A stretch of 7,582 nucleotides of DNA from an uncultured Clostridia bacterium (GCA_946186535.1 CAMHNT010000107.1:1-7582); one strand, 5' to 3'; counted from the first letter of the stretch, positions 1 through 6,331 are shown. Notes: a model not told the origin generated them from the letters alone. Numbers and translations are program-made.

Positions 1-170
1 TGTGGGCGAAGCCCACGCCCAGTATAGCCCCCTCCGGGGAGGGGGTTGGGGGTGGCGAAAGTTTGGTGAAAAGATTCAGCCTAATAGAAAAGTATTCTTT
101 CCGGAACAAAAGCAGGGCTTGGGGCGGCAGCCCAAATAGGTGCAGGGCGAAGCCCTGACCGGAAAAGTCC
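1..170. repeat. Intergenic repeat block C (dispersed hairpin family)
   Basis: This non-coding leader is built from modules that recur at 4290-4990. Bases 52-99 match 4381-4427 and 4874-4920 with few differences. Bases 113-158 match 4770-4813 (cttggggcg...ggtgcagggcgaag). It contains hairpins at 2-7/11-16 (GTGGGC, loop gaa, GCCCAC), 28-35/38-45 (CCCCCTCC/GGAGGGGG) and 143-148/152-157 (CAGGGC, loop gaa, GCCCTG). None is followed by a T-run, so they do not look like ordinary intrinsic terminators. I see no gene in 1-236, and mraZ, rsmH and ftsL, often upstream of this PBP, are not visible. Whether the repeat is mobile or only dispersed cannot be told from one window. Confidence 0.7.
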
Positions 171-236
171 CTATCCTCGGGCGGTGGCTTATGTCAAGAG
201 TATGTCCGGAATCGCAGTAAAAGAAGAGGTGGATGA

Positions 237-2486
237 ATGGGTGATAAGGTTTTGTCGGGGATAAAAACCCGTGCGATGATTCTTTTGAGTTTGATATTGG
301 CGTTCGGATTCGGGTCGGTTGCGTGCAGATTGTTTTATCTCCATATAATTCAGGGAGAGGAGCTTTCGGAGAGAGCGGTCGATCAGCAGCTCAGCGACAC
401 GACTGTGTCGGCGAAGCGAGGTTCGATTTTTGACCGGAACGGAAATACGCTTGCCAGCAGCGCCAGCGTGTGGAAGGTTATTCTCGCTCCTGCGTATTTC
501 GAAAACGACAGCCAAAGAGAGTATGTTTCCGAAGGTCTGGCGACTATTCTCGGAATGAGCTCGGACGATATTCTCGAGCTTGCGAAGAAAAACGATTCCT
601 ACTATCAGACGGTGAAGAGAAGAATCGAGAGTGACGAAAGAGATAAGATCCTCAATTTTGTCGATGAGGTCAGCAAGAAGTATGAACGGCTTGCGAGCGT
701 TATCGTTCTCGAGGAGGATTATAAAAGGTATTATCCGTACGACGACTTCGCAGCCTCCGTTATTGGCTTCACAGGCTCCGACGGTCAGGGACTCTCGGGT
801 ATTGAGTATGAGTATGACTCGTATCTCACCGGCACTCCCGGAAGAATCGTTACGGAAAATGACGGCTGGGGTACTACTATGCCGTTTGAATATCAGCAGA
901 AAGAGGACGCACAGGACGGTAACTCGCTTGTGCTGACAATAGACGAAACAATTCAGCATTTTCTTGAAAAATATCTGAAACAGGGAATTATAGATTATGA
1001 GGTCGCAGAGGGTGCGGTCGCCGTATGCATGGACGTTCAGACAGGCGAAATCCTCGGAATGGCTGTCGAAAACAGCTTCGATCTCAACAACCCGTATGAG
1101 ATAGCCGACGAATCGGCTCAGAAAGAGCTCGAAAAGCTTGGCGGCACTCAGAAGGAGGAGCGCACCAACGAGCTTCTCGCAAAGCAGTGGAGAAACAAGG
1201 CAATCAGCGATACTTATTATCCGGGTTCGGTCTACAAGGTTATCACCGCTTCGGCGGCTCTTGAAGAGAATGCAGCCAATCTCAACAGCACGTATTTCTG
1301 TTCGGGAAGCCTTGTTCCGTACGAGGGCGAGAAGGAAATCAGATGCCACAACACACTCGGCCACGGTTCACAGAACTTCACCGAGGCACTCTGCAACTCC
1401 TGTAACCCTGCGTTCATGATGATAGGAAAATCTCTCGGCTCGGAAAAATACTGGGAGTATTTCCAGTCCTTCGGGTTCAATTCGAGAACGGGAATAGACC
1501 TGCCCGGTGAGGCGACAGGACTATTCTTTACGTCCGACGGTTCAATGGGCCCGATCGACCTTGCGATAGGTTCGTTCGGCCAGGGCATCACCGTTACTCC
1601 CATTGAAATGGTTACGGCTATGTCGACCATCGCAAACGGCGGCTATTCTGTCCGTCCGTACATAGTGAAGCAGATTCTGGACGCAGACGGAAACGTTGTC
1701 GAAACTACCGAACCGGTCATCAAAAGACAGGTTATCTCACAGACAACCGCAGACACAATGGCTCAGATACTCGAGAAGAACGCAACCGAGGGTACTGCGA
1801 AAAACGGATATGTTGCAGGCTACAGGGTTGCCGGAAAAACAGGTACATCCGAGAAAATCGGTCAGAGCCGTGTCGAGGGTCAGACCGACTACATCGCTTC
1901 CTACTGCGGATTTGCTCCGGCAGACGATCCTCAGATTGCGGTTCTCGTTTACTTCGACACTCCGACGGGTGACGCATATTACGGCTCGCAGGTCGCAGCT
2001 CCGGTTTTCGCAAGCATAATGTCGGAGATCTGTCCTTATCTCGGAATCGAAGCTCAGTACACCGAGGAAGAGCTGGAATATGTTGACACGGTTGCCGGAA
2101 CATATCTTTCAATGGATATTGAAGAGGCTCTCGTTCAGGCGCAGGAGGACGGCTTCGAACCGTACATCTGCGGCGAAGGCAGCAAGGTTCTCGCTCAGGT
2201 TCCTCAGGCAGGTTCAAAAATCCCGAGAGGCGGTCAGATCGTGTTCTATACGACGAGCGACAGCACGAACGAAACAGTCAGCGTGCCCGATCTTGTCGGA
2301 TATACAGTCGCTCAGGTCAACGAGATAGCGGCTGAGTATAATATAAATGTAAGCTTCTCCGGCTCGGTTGATCTTGATACGGTTTATTCGTATGCACAGA
2401 GCGTCGATCCCGATGAGAAGGTTTCACCGGGTACGGTCGTTAGCGTTTACTTCGGAAACAATGACGTCGACGATACGGTTATGTAG
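237..2486 (+). CDS. ftsI: Class B penicillin-binding protein, septal D,D-transpeptidase (FtsI/PBP2B/SpoVD type)
   Basis: A 749-residue membrane-anchored transpeptidase that cross-links peptide stems of new septal peptidoglycan outside the membrane. A short basic N-terminus is followed by one membrane segment (about residues 13-32). The dimerisation domain starts near RGSIFDRNGN (61-70). The transpeptidase domain spans about 245-590 and has all three active-site motifs: SVYK with nucleophile Ser321, SCN at 378-380 and KTG at 524-526. Two PASTA-like repeats follow (about 610-665 and 671-735, the second starting VSVPDLVGYT). Two PASTA repeats resemble Bacillus PBP2B or pneumococcal PBP2x more than SpoVD, which usually has one, but a sporulation role cannot be excluded. 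The ATG at 237 follows AGAGGTGG at 225-232. The ATG at 233 is in another frame and hits a stop after three codons. The position upstream of mraY, ftsW and murG fits a dcw cluster, and FtsW is the expected glycan-polymerase partner. Confidence 0.95.
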   Translation: MGDKVLSGIKTRAMILLSLILAFGFGSVACRLFYLHIIQGEELSERAVDQQLSDTTVSAKRGSIFDRNGNTLASSASVWKVILAPAYFENDSQREYVSEGLATILGMSSDDILELAKKNDSYYQTVKRRIESDERDKILNFVDEVSKKYERLASVIVLEEDYKRYYPYDDFAASVIGFTGSDGQGLSGIEYEYDSYLTGTPGRIVTENDGWGTTMPFEYQQKEDAQDGNSLVLTIDETIQHFLEKYLKQGIIDYEVAEGAVAVCMDVQTGEILGMAVENSFDLNNPYEIADESAQKELEKLGGTQKEERTNELLAKQWRNKAISDTYYPGSVYKVITASAALEENAANLNSTYFCSGSLVPYEGEKEIRCHNTLGHGSQNFTEALCNSCNPAFMMIGKSLGSEKYWEYFQSFGFNSRTGIDLPGEATGLFFTSDGSMGPIDLAIGSFGQGITVTPIEMVTAMSTIANGGYSVRPYIVKQILDADGNVVETTEPVIKRQVISQTTADTMAQILEKNATEGTAKNGYVAGYRVAGKTGTSEKIGQSRVEGQTDYIASYCGFAPADDPQIAVLVYFDTPTGDAYYGSQVAAPVFASIMSEICPYLGIEAQYTEEELEYVDTVAGTYLSMDIEEALVQAQEDGFEPYICGEGSKVLAQVPQAGSKIPRGGQIVFYTTSDSTNETVSVPDLVGYTVAQVNEIAAEYNINVSFSGSVDLDTVYSYAQSVDPDEKVSPGTVVSVYFGNNDVDDTVM

Positions 2487-2702
2487 CTTTGATATACGAT
2501 ATTTTTTGCAGTGAATTTAGTGCATAATAATAGATTTGGCGAATCAAAACTAATGTTATCTGTTCTGTTATAAAATATGTATTTGTTTTTCAGAGGGCGT
2601 AATATTTTGCGGTGTACCGTTTTTCGAAACGAACGGGAATTCTGTTTCGTATTCCGGAGAACGGCATAATGCGGTAAATTTGTTTTCAGGGATTGATGCA
2701 TT
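2487..2702. other. AT-rich non-coding gap between the PBP gene and the Mur-ligase-like gene
   Basis: This 216-bp stretch is clearly more AT-rich than the genes around it. Stops interrupt all three forward frames, and I found no P-loop (GxxGKT/S) coding remnant of a Mur ligase in them. It has no clear terminator: short inverted repeats such as CGAAAC/GTTTCG near 2617-2640 lack a T-run. In the usual Firmicute order murE and murF would begin here. Confidence 0.6.
2566..2574 (+). promoter_or_regulatory. Candidate extended -10 promoter element
   Basis: TGTTATAAA matches the extended -10 pattern TG-n-TATAAT at all but the last base, inside an AT-rich gap about 130 bp before the next start codon. 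No good -35 hexamer lies 16-18 bp upstream, which is tolerable for an extended -10 promoter. It could drive the 156-residue gene and mraY separately from the PBP gene. This is a pattern match only. Confidence 0.25.
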
Positions 2703-3173
2703 ATGAAGTCCGGCATGGATTTTACAGGATTTGGAAAGATTTGTGTTGTGGGCGGTGAAAGCCGGAAATTTGTTTCGTTTGTGAAAAAACTGGGAATGTC
2801 GGATATCCTGTCGGACGTGGCTGACGTTGTCGTTCTGACAGACGGAAAGTGTTTGGATAACATGAGATGGAAGAAGGCTGCGTTTCCGTATTTCAGGGGA
2901 TTTGAAAAAACGGGGATAATCTGCGGCGAAGTTCTTACTTATGCCGTTGAGGAAAACGAAGCGGACGTTGTGGGAAAAAACGTGAGATTCACGGACGATT
3001 TCACGGCGTTCGAGCTTCTGGCGAAGGACGGAATCGGCAGGATATATCTTAATGACACCGGAAGGGAAGCCCCGAGGTATGCGATAGCTTTAGCCTGCGG
3101 ACTGATACTTCTGGGAATGCCGTTTCGGGACGTTCTGAAAACGCTGAGCCGAAATGACATCGGGTTAAAATAA
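2703..3173 (+). CDS. Short protein resembling the end of a Mur ligase central domain; function unknown
   Basis: A 156-residue protein with no signal peptide or membrane segment. By eye, residues 41-148 follow the pattern of the C-terminal half of the Mur ligase central domain, best seen against MurF. DVVVLTDGKCLDNM (41-54) sits where ligases have a strand plus NADD-like segment. GEVLTYAVEENEADVVGKNV (75-94) sits where they have the fG...ad..a.ni segment. Residues 100-119 would be the following strands, and GREAPRYAIALACGLILLGM (120-139) then FRDVLKTL (141-148) corresponds to GrHNvxNALAAxAxxxxLGx...I...L. The His and two Asn of that motif are replaced by Glu, Ala and Tyr. The ATP-binding P-loop and the C-terminal ligase domain are absent, so ligase activity is not expected. 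It occupies the murE/murF place before mraY. The ATG lies 10 bp after a modest AGGGA, and an in-frame stop at 2694-2696 blocks upstream extension. It could be a decayed remnant, a repurposed pseudoenzyme or an unrelated protein. The open frame is well supported; the family call is moderate. Confidence 0.72.
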   Translation: MKSGMDFTGFGKICVVGGESRKFVSFVKKLGMSDILSDVADVVVLTDGKCLDNMRWKKAAFPYFRGFEKTGIICGEVLTYAVEENEADVVGKNVRFTDDFTAFELLAKDGIGRIYLNDTGREAPRYAIALACGLILLGMPFRDVLKTLSRNDIGLK

Positions 3174-3222
3174 AGCGCCTCAGGGCGGTTTAATATTAAT
3201 AATAATGAAGTTAAAAATTCAG

Positions 3223-3240
3223 GCAGCCGATATTGGCTGT
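3223..3240 (+). other. Small hairpin in the mraY leader
   Basis: CAGCC at 3224-3228 pairs with GGCTG at 3235-3239 around a gatatt loop, with a possible G-T pair outside. It lies in the 99-bp gap before mraY. There is no T-run, so it is not a terminator. A role in mraY leader RNA is only possible. Confidence 0.25.
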
Positions 3241-3272
3241 TCCGGAAAAAGAAAAGAAAAAGAGGGATACTT

Positions 3273-4289
3273 ATGACAACAGGAATTTGGTCTTTTGAGG
3301 CCGCATTGATTTCTTTCATTGTTTCATCGCTGATAGGCAGCAAGCTCATACCTTTCCTTGTGAAGGTAAAATGCGGTCAGACAATCAAGGAAATAGGCCC
3401 CTCGTGGCATAAGAACAAACAGAACACACCGACCATGGGCGGAATTATGTTTATCGGCGGTACGATTGCCGCAGTGGCTGTGACGTCGCTCTGCTATATC
3501 ATGTCAAACGATGACTATCTGATCAACAAGCTGAAAATAGCTCAGGTTGCGGGCGGTCTTGTTATGTCGCTGCTTTACGGTGCGATAGGTTTTATTGATG
3601 ATTATATTTCCATCAAGAAGAAAAGAAATCTCGGTCTCACCGCAAAGCAGAAGCTTATTCTTCAGTTCTCGGCAGCGTTTCTGTATCTTATTGTTCTGAG
3701 AATTTTCGGCGACGACACAAGAACAATAATTCCGTTTTTCGGTCTCGTTGATCTCGGATTTTTCTATTATATAATTTCCGCCGTTGTGATTGTGGGCATT
3801 GTCAATGCGGTGAATCTCACCGACGGAATCGACGGACTCAACGGTTCGGTCACGATGTTCGTTGCAGCATTTTTCATGGTTATGGCAGGAGTCAGCTCGT
3901 TTGTGGGAATGAATATTTTCTGTGCAGCGATTGCAGGCGGCTGTCTGGGATTTCTTATCTGGAATTTCAATCCTGCAAAGATATTCATGGGTGACACAGG
4001 GTCGTTGTTTTTGGGCGGTGCGGTCTGTGCGATGGCATTCGGTCTTGACCTGCCGATACTCCTTCTGCCGTTGGGAATCGTTTATCTATGTGAGATGTTC
4101 TCGGTAATTCTCCAGGTCTCATATTTCAAGGCAACTCATGGAAAGAGAATTTTCAAAATGACACCGATTCATCACCATTTTGAAATGAGCGGATGGAACG
4201 AGATTAAAATAGTTATTGTATTCAGCGCCGTTACATTCGTGATGGGTATTCTGTCAATGCTGTTGTTCCTTTTCGGGGTTGTGAAGTAA
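3273..4289 (+). CDS. mraY: MraY, phospho-N-acetylmuramoyl-pentapeptide transferase
   Basis: A 338-residue polytopic membrane enzyme, normal for the family, with the predicted hydrophobic segments throughout. It transfers phospho-MurNAc-pentapeptide from UDP to undecaprenyl phosphate, making lipid I on the inner face of the membrane. All hallmark motifs are present: TPTMGG at 52-57, FIDDY at 107-111 (Asp109/Asp110), NAVNLTDGIDGLN at 178-190, NFNPAKIFMGDTGS at 231-244 with catalytic-region Asp241, and PIHHHFE at 298-304, which distinguishes MraY from other polyprenyl-phosphate sugar transferases such as WecA. AGAGGGA at 3261-3267 sits 5 bp before the ATG. It lies 99 bp after the Mur-ligase-like gene. 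Downstream, where murD usually follows, there is only a repeat region of about 790 bp before ftsW. Confidence 0.98.
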   Translation: MTTGIWSFEAALISFIVSSLIGSKLIPFLVKVKCGQTIKEIGPSWHKNKQNTPTMGGIMFIGGTIAAVAVTSLCYIMSNDDYLINKLKIAQVAGGLVMSLLYGAIGFIDDYISIKKKRNLGLTAKQKLILQFSAAFLYLIVLRIFGDDTRTIIPFFGLVDLGFFYYIISAVVIVGIVNAVNLTDGIDGLNGSVTMFVAAFFMVMAGVSSFVGMNIFCAAIAGGCLGFLIWNFNPAKIFMGDTGSLFLGGAVCAMAFGLDLPILLLPLGIVYLCEMFSVILQVSYFKATHGKRIFKMTPIHHHFEMSGWNEIKIVIVFSAVTFVMGILSMLLFLFGVVK

Positions 4290-4293
4290 GAAG

Positions 4294-4428
4294 AAAGCAA
4301 GGGCTCGGAGCGAAGCCCTTGACCCACGAAAAGCTTTTGGAGAGGAAAGCAAGGGTTCGGGAGCGCAGCTCCCGATGGGTGTGGCGAAAGTTTGATGAAA
4401 AGACTCAGCTTAATAGAAGAGCATCTTA
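4294..4428. repeat. Intergenic repeat block A
   Basis: This block begins a few bases after the mraY stop. It closely matches block B (about 4795-4922), with only scattered substitutions over more than 100 bp, and shares its last part with block C at 52-99. It contains a hairpin CAAGGGCT (4298-4305)/AGCCCTTG (4314-4321) and a second CGGGAGC (4348-4354), loop gca, GCTCCCG (4358-4364). The first hairpin is well placed to stop or stabilise mraY transcripts but lacks a T-run. No coding sequence is supported. Confidence 0.7.
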
Positions 4429-4463
4429 AACACAAGATATCCTCCTTAAGTTTAAGATATCTT
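4423..4463. repeat. AT-rich inverted repeat following block A
   Basis: ATCTTAAAC at 4423-4431 pairs with GTTTAAGAT at 4450-4458, and AAGATATCTT at 4454-4463 is itself a palindrome. The left part (atcttaaac...aagatatcc) recurs at 4972-4990 just before the repeat that abuts ftsW, so it belongs to the repeat family. Confidence 0.5.
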
Positions 4464-4483
4464 ATGTTCAAGTTTTGCCCTCC

Positions 4484-4703
4484 GTCGCCGGGCAAGCGAC
4501 CTACTTTTGGCATTTCCCAAAAGTAGGCAAAAGGAAAGTCAGGGGACAATCGCACGCGTCGCTAACGCTCCTTAAATGTGCGATTTTCCCCTAACAACCC
4601 CTTTAGTTCGAACCGCAAGTTTTTGGAGTCTACCTGACTCCTCTTCCGCTCGCTCCGAGTTATCGCCTTCGGCGCTAAAGTCGCTCGCTTTCCGCCCGGC
4701 GAC
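4484..4703. repeat. MITE-like element with imperfect terminal inverted repeats and nested hairpins
   Basis: The ends are inverted copies: GTCGCCGGGC at 4484-4493 is the exact reverse complement of GCCCGGCGAC at 4694-4703. The match continues inward, imperfectly, through AAGCGAC (4494-4500) against 4680-4690. Inside are CCTACTTTTGG (4500-4510)/CCAAAAGTAGG (4517-4527), a 15-bp stem with one mismatch at 4541-4555/4578-4592, GGAGTC (4625-4630)/GACTCC (4636-4641) and CGCC (4664-4667)/GGCG (4671-4674). It carries no gene. The structure fits a small non-autonomous element or a structured RNA. I did not identify a target-site duplication or a known family. Confidence 0.5.
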
Positions 4704-4732
4704 CTTCGACCGCCTACTTTATTCGATTAGTT

Positions 4733-4768
4733 TTTTCGTTGCAGAAAGTAAAAGTTTTGCAACGAAAA
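4733..4768. repeat. Hairpin between the inverted-repeat element and block B
   Basis: TTTTCGTTGCA at 4733-4743 is the exact reverse complement of TGCAACGAAAA at 4758-4768, giving an 11-bp stem with a 14-nt loop. On the minus strand the AAAA/TTTT ends give it a weak resemblance to a bidirectional terminator, but there is no gene nearby on that strand and the stem is low in GC. Confidence 0.4.
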
Positions 4769-4769
4769 C

Positions 4770-4925
4770 AGAGCTTGGGGCGCAGCCCCGATAGGTGCAG
4801 GGCGAAGTCCTTGATCCACGAAAAGCTTTAGGAGACGAAAGCAAGGGTTTGGGGAGCGCAGCTCCCGATGGGTGTGGCGAAAGTCTGATGATAAGATTCA
4901 GCTTCCAAGAAAAGTATCTTTCCGG
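4770..4925. repeat. Intergenic repeat block B (fullest copy)
   Basis: This copy joins the module shared with block C (4770-4813, like 114-158) to the module shared with block A (4795-4922, like 4301-4428). It therefore gives the best view of the full repeat unit. Its hairpins are GGGGC (4777-4781), loop gca, GCCCC (4785-4789); a decayed one at 4798-4813 with loop gaa; and GGGAGC (4852-4857), loop gca, GCTCCC (4861-4866). The last module at 4874-4920 matches 52-99, and both are followed by a tccgg-type end. Confidence 0.7.
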
Positions 4926-4936
4926 AAAGATAACAG

Positions 4937-4990
4937 AACTTTGACAAAAGAATTAAGCTTAATAGAAAAATATCTTAAACAAAAGATATC
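4937..4990. repeat. Diverged partial copy of the repeat tail
   Basis: Bases 4937-4976 align with the tail module of block A (agcttaatagaa...atctt), and 4972-4990 repeat the aagatatcc segment at 4423-4442. A TTGACA at 4941-4946 arises from the repeat itself. I see no convincing -10 at 16-18 bp from it, so I do not call a promoter. Confidence 0.5.
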
Positions 4991-4991
4991 C

Positions 4992-5041
4992 CCCCATCCC
5001 TCCCCTCAAGGGGAGGTGTCAGCCAAAGGCTGACGGAGGGG
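4992..5041. repeat. Palindromic repeat with a three-way-junction fold, directly upstream of ftsW
   Basis: Two adjacent perfect hairpins, CCTCCCCT (4999-5006)/AGGGGAGG (5009-5016) and GTCAGCC (5018-5024), loop aaa, GGCTGAC (5028-5034), are enclosed by GGAGGGG (5035-5041) facing CCCC-a-TCC (4992-4998, one bulged A). From memory, similar repeats (read on the other strand as CCTCCGTCAGCC...GGCTGAC...) are common between genes in gut Clostridia. It ends about 40 bp before the chosen ftsW start, so it would be in the 5' leader if transcription comes from mraY. Confidence 0.6.
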
Positions 5042-5048
5042 TTGTTAA

Positions 5049-5068
5049 AAAGAAAGAAAGAAAGAAAG
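5049..5068 (+). repeat. Five tandem AAAG units
   Basis: Five perfect AAAG repeats run directly into GAG, so the last unit supplies part of the AAAGGAG ribosome binding site of ftsW. Repeats of this type can change in number by slipped-strand mispairing. Confidence 0.8.
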
Positions 5069-5071
5069 GAG
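5065..5071 (+). promoter_or_regulatory. Ribosome binding site that decides the ftsW start
   Basis: AAAGGAG lies 9 bp before the TTG at 5081. The upstream in-frame TTG at 5042 has its only purine-rich motif (GGAGGGG, part of a palindromic repeat) touching it with zero spacing. Starting there would also add a low-complexity Lys/Arg/Glu stretch encoded by the AAAG repeats. The 5081 start is therefore preferred. Confidence 0.65.
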
Positions 5072-5080
5072 AGAAAGGGA

Positions 5081-6331
5081 TTGGTTCAGAGTTATACTTA
5101 TGGTGATCTGAAAAATTTCACCGACAGCAGCAGAATAAAAAAGACTGAAAAAATCAGCCCTGATCATGTCGGAACAGGACCGAGAAGAAGAAAAAAATTT
5201 CGTATCTTTTCGAAGGGTGACGGACTTGATCTGACGTTTTTCCTTCTGGTTATCGGAGTTCTGGTCATCGGTCTCGTGATGATGTTCTCCGCAAGCTATC
5301 CCTACGCTTTTCATAAGTACGGCGACAGCTACTATTTCATAAAAAGACAGCTCATTTTTGCACTCCTCGGTGTTGCGGTTATGATCGGGCTCTCCTATTT
5401 TGATTATCATCATCTCCACAAATTCGCCGCACCTGCGCTGGGATTTGCATGGCTGCTGATGATCGCGGTCCTGATCATGCCGTCGTCCGGCGGCGCCGGT
5501 GAGCCGAAGCGTTGGCTTGAATTGGGTCTCTTCAGAATTCAGGCTTCCGAGATATGTAAATTTGCCCTTATCCTGTTTTTCGCAAACTGGGGCTCGATTT
5601 ACTACAGGAAAATGAAAACCATAAAATTCGGTATCCTCCCGGGCGTAGTCGTTCTCGGAATCACGGGACTTCTGCTATATCTTGAGCCGCACTATTCCGG
5701 TATCGTAATCTGCGTTCTTATCGTTGCGGTAATGCTCTTTCTTTCGGGTGTTCCGATAAAATTCTTCGTTATCGCAGGCGGTCTGGTCACAGGTCTCGTT
5801 GCGATCATGGCTATGACGGGAATGCTGACGTATGCTATGGCACGTCTCGACGGTTGGGGTCAGGCACTCGAATATACGACGAATGAAATGTGGAATACGA
5901 CATGGCAGACGAGAAACTCGCTCTATGCGATCGGCTCGGGCGGACTCTGGGGTCTGGGACTCGGGCAGTCACGTCAGAAATATATGTTCCTTCCGGAACC
6001 GCAGAACGACTTCGTTTTTGCGATTGTCTGTGAGGAACTCGGGCTCATAGGTGCATTGATCGTACTAGCGCTGTTCGGCGTTCTCGTATGGCGAGGCATA
6101 AAGATATGTCTGCGTGCAACGGATAAGTTCGGCACGCTTTTAGGAGTCGGTCTTATCGCACAGATAGGCTTGCAGGTTGTACTTAACATTCTCGTTATAA
6201 CCGACTGTCTTCCGAATACCGGTATCAGTCTGCCGTTCTTCAGCTACGGCGGTTCATCGCTCGTCATGCTGCTTGCACAGATGGGGATTGTCATGAATAT
6301 TTCGAGAAGCGCAATAATTGAAAAGCAGTGA
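5081..6331 (+). CDS. ftsW: FtsW, septal peptidoglycan glycosyltransferase (SEDS family)
   Basis: A 416-residue polytopic membrane protein (429 if the TTG at 5042 were used) that polymerises lipid II into glycan strands at the division septum, working with a class B PBP. No in-frame ATG precedes the first membrane segment, so a TTG start is needed; the ribosome binding site favours 5081. Counting from there, a basic cytoplasmic tail of about 48 residues is followed by about ten membrane segments. SEDS motifs are WLELGLFRIQASE (145-157), YAIGSGGLWGLGLGQS (282-297), LPEPQNDF with the catalytic Asp at 310, EELGLIG (318-324) and LPFFSYGGSS (384-393). The usual QPSE reads QASE, and the loop often reading QPDxGT reads EPHYSG; neither removes the key Asp. 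Membership could be FtsW, SpoVE or RodA, but the place next to murG points to FtsW/SpoVE. It is 85 bp upstream of murG. Confidence 0.95.
   Translation: MVQSYTYGDLKNFTDSSRIKKTEKISPDHVGTGPRRRKKFRIFSKGDGLDLTFFLLVIGVLVIGLVMMFSASYPYAFHKYGDSYYFIKRQLIFALLGVAVMIGLSYFDYHHLHKFAAPALGFAWLLMIAVLIMPSSGGAGEPKRWLELGLFRIQASEICKFALILFFANWGSIYYRKMKTIKFGILPGVVVLGITGLLLYLEPHYSGIVICVLIVAVMLFLSGVPIKFFVIAGGLVTGLVAIMAMTGMLTYAMARLDGWGQALEYTTNEMWNTTWQTRNSLYAIGSGGLWGLGLGQSRQKYMFLPEPQNDFVFAIVCEELGLIGALIVLALFGVLVWRGIKICLRATDKFGTLLGVGLIAQIGLQVVLNILVITDCLPNTGISLPFFSYGGSSLVMLLAQMGIVMNISRSAIIEKQ

Noticed and set aside
189..1364. Long open frame (391 codons) on the minus strand opposite the PBP gene
   Set aside because: It lies wholly antisense to a PBP gene with all catalytic motifs, its translation shows no recognisable domain, and such shadows are common opposite genes with this codon bias.
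2547..2702. Stop-free forward reading in the gap before the Mur-like gene, containing a GERHNAVN string reminiscent of the Mur ligase GxHNxxN motif
   Set aside because: It is about 50 codons, in a different frame from the Mur-like gene, has no P-loop, and the rest does not follow a ligase pattern. The resemblance is most likely chance.
4298..4321. Intrinsic terminator after mraY
   Set aside because: The 8-bp stem is good, but it is followed by acccacgaaa rather than a T-run.
4172..4555. 127-codon minus-strand open frame over the mraY end and block A
   Set aside because: It overlaps the conserved end of mraY and then runs through repeats; the translation is low-information and unlike any family I know.
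4576..4794. 72-codon forward open frame in the mraY-ftsW gap
   Set aside because: It lies inside the inverted-repeat element and block B, has no convincing ribosome binding site, and its Ser/Ala/Leu/Phe-rich composition reflects the hairpin DNA.
4941..4976. Consensus -35 TTGACA upstream of ftsW as a promoter
   Set aside because: No acceptable -10 hexamer occurs 16-18 bp downstream, and the hexamer is a chance variant of a repeat module.
4294..4990. CRISPR array
   Set aside because: The repeats are long, modular and unevenly spaced, with no constant short repeat and spacer pattern.
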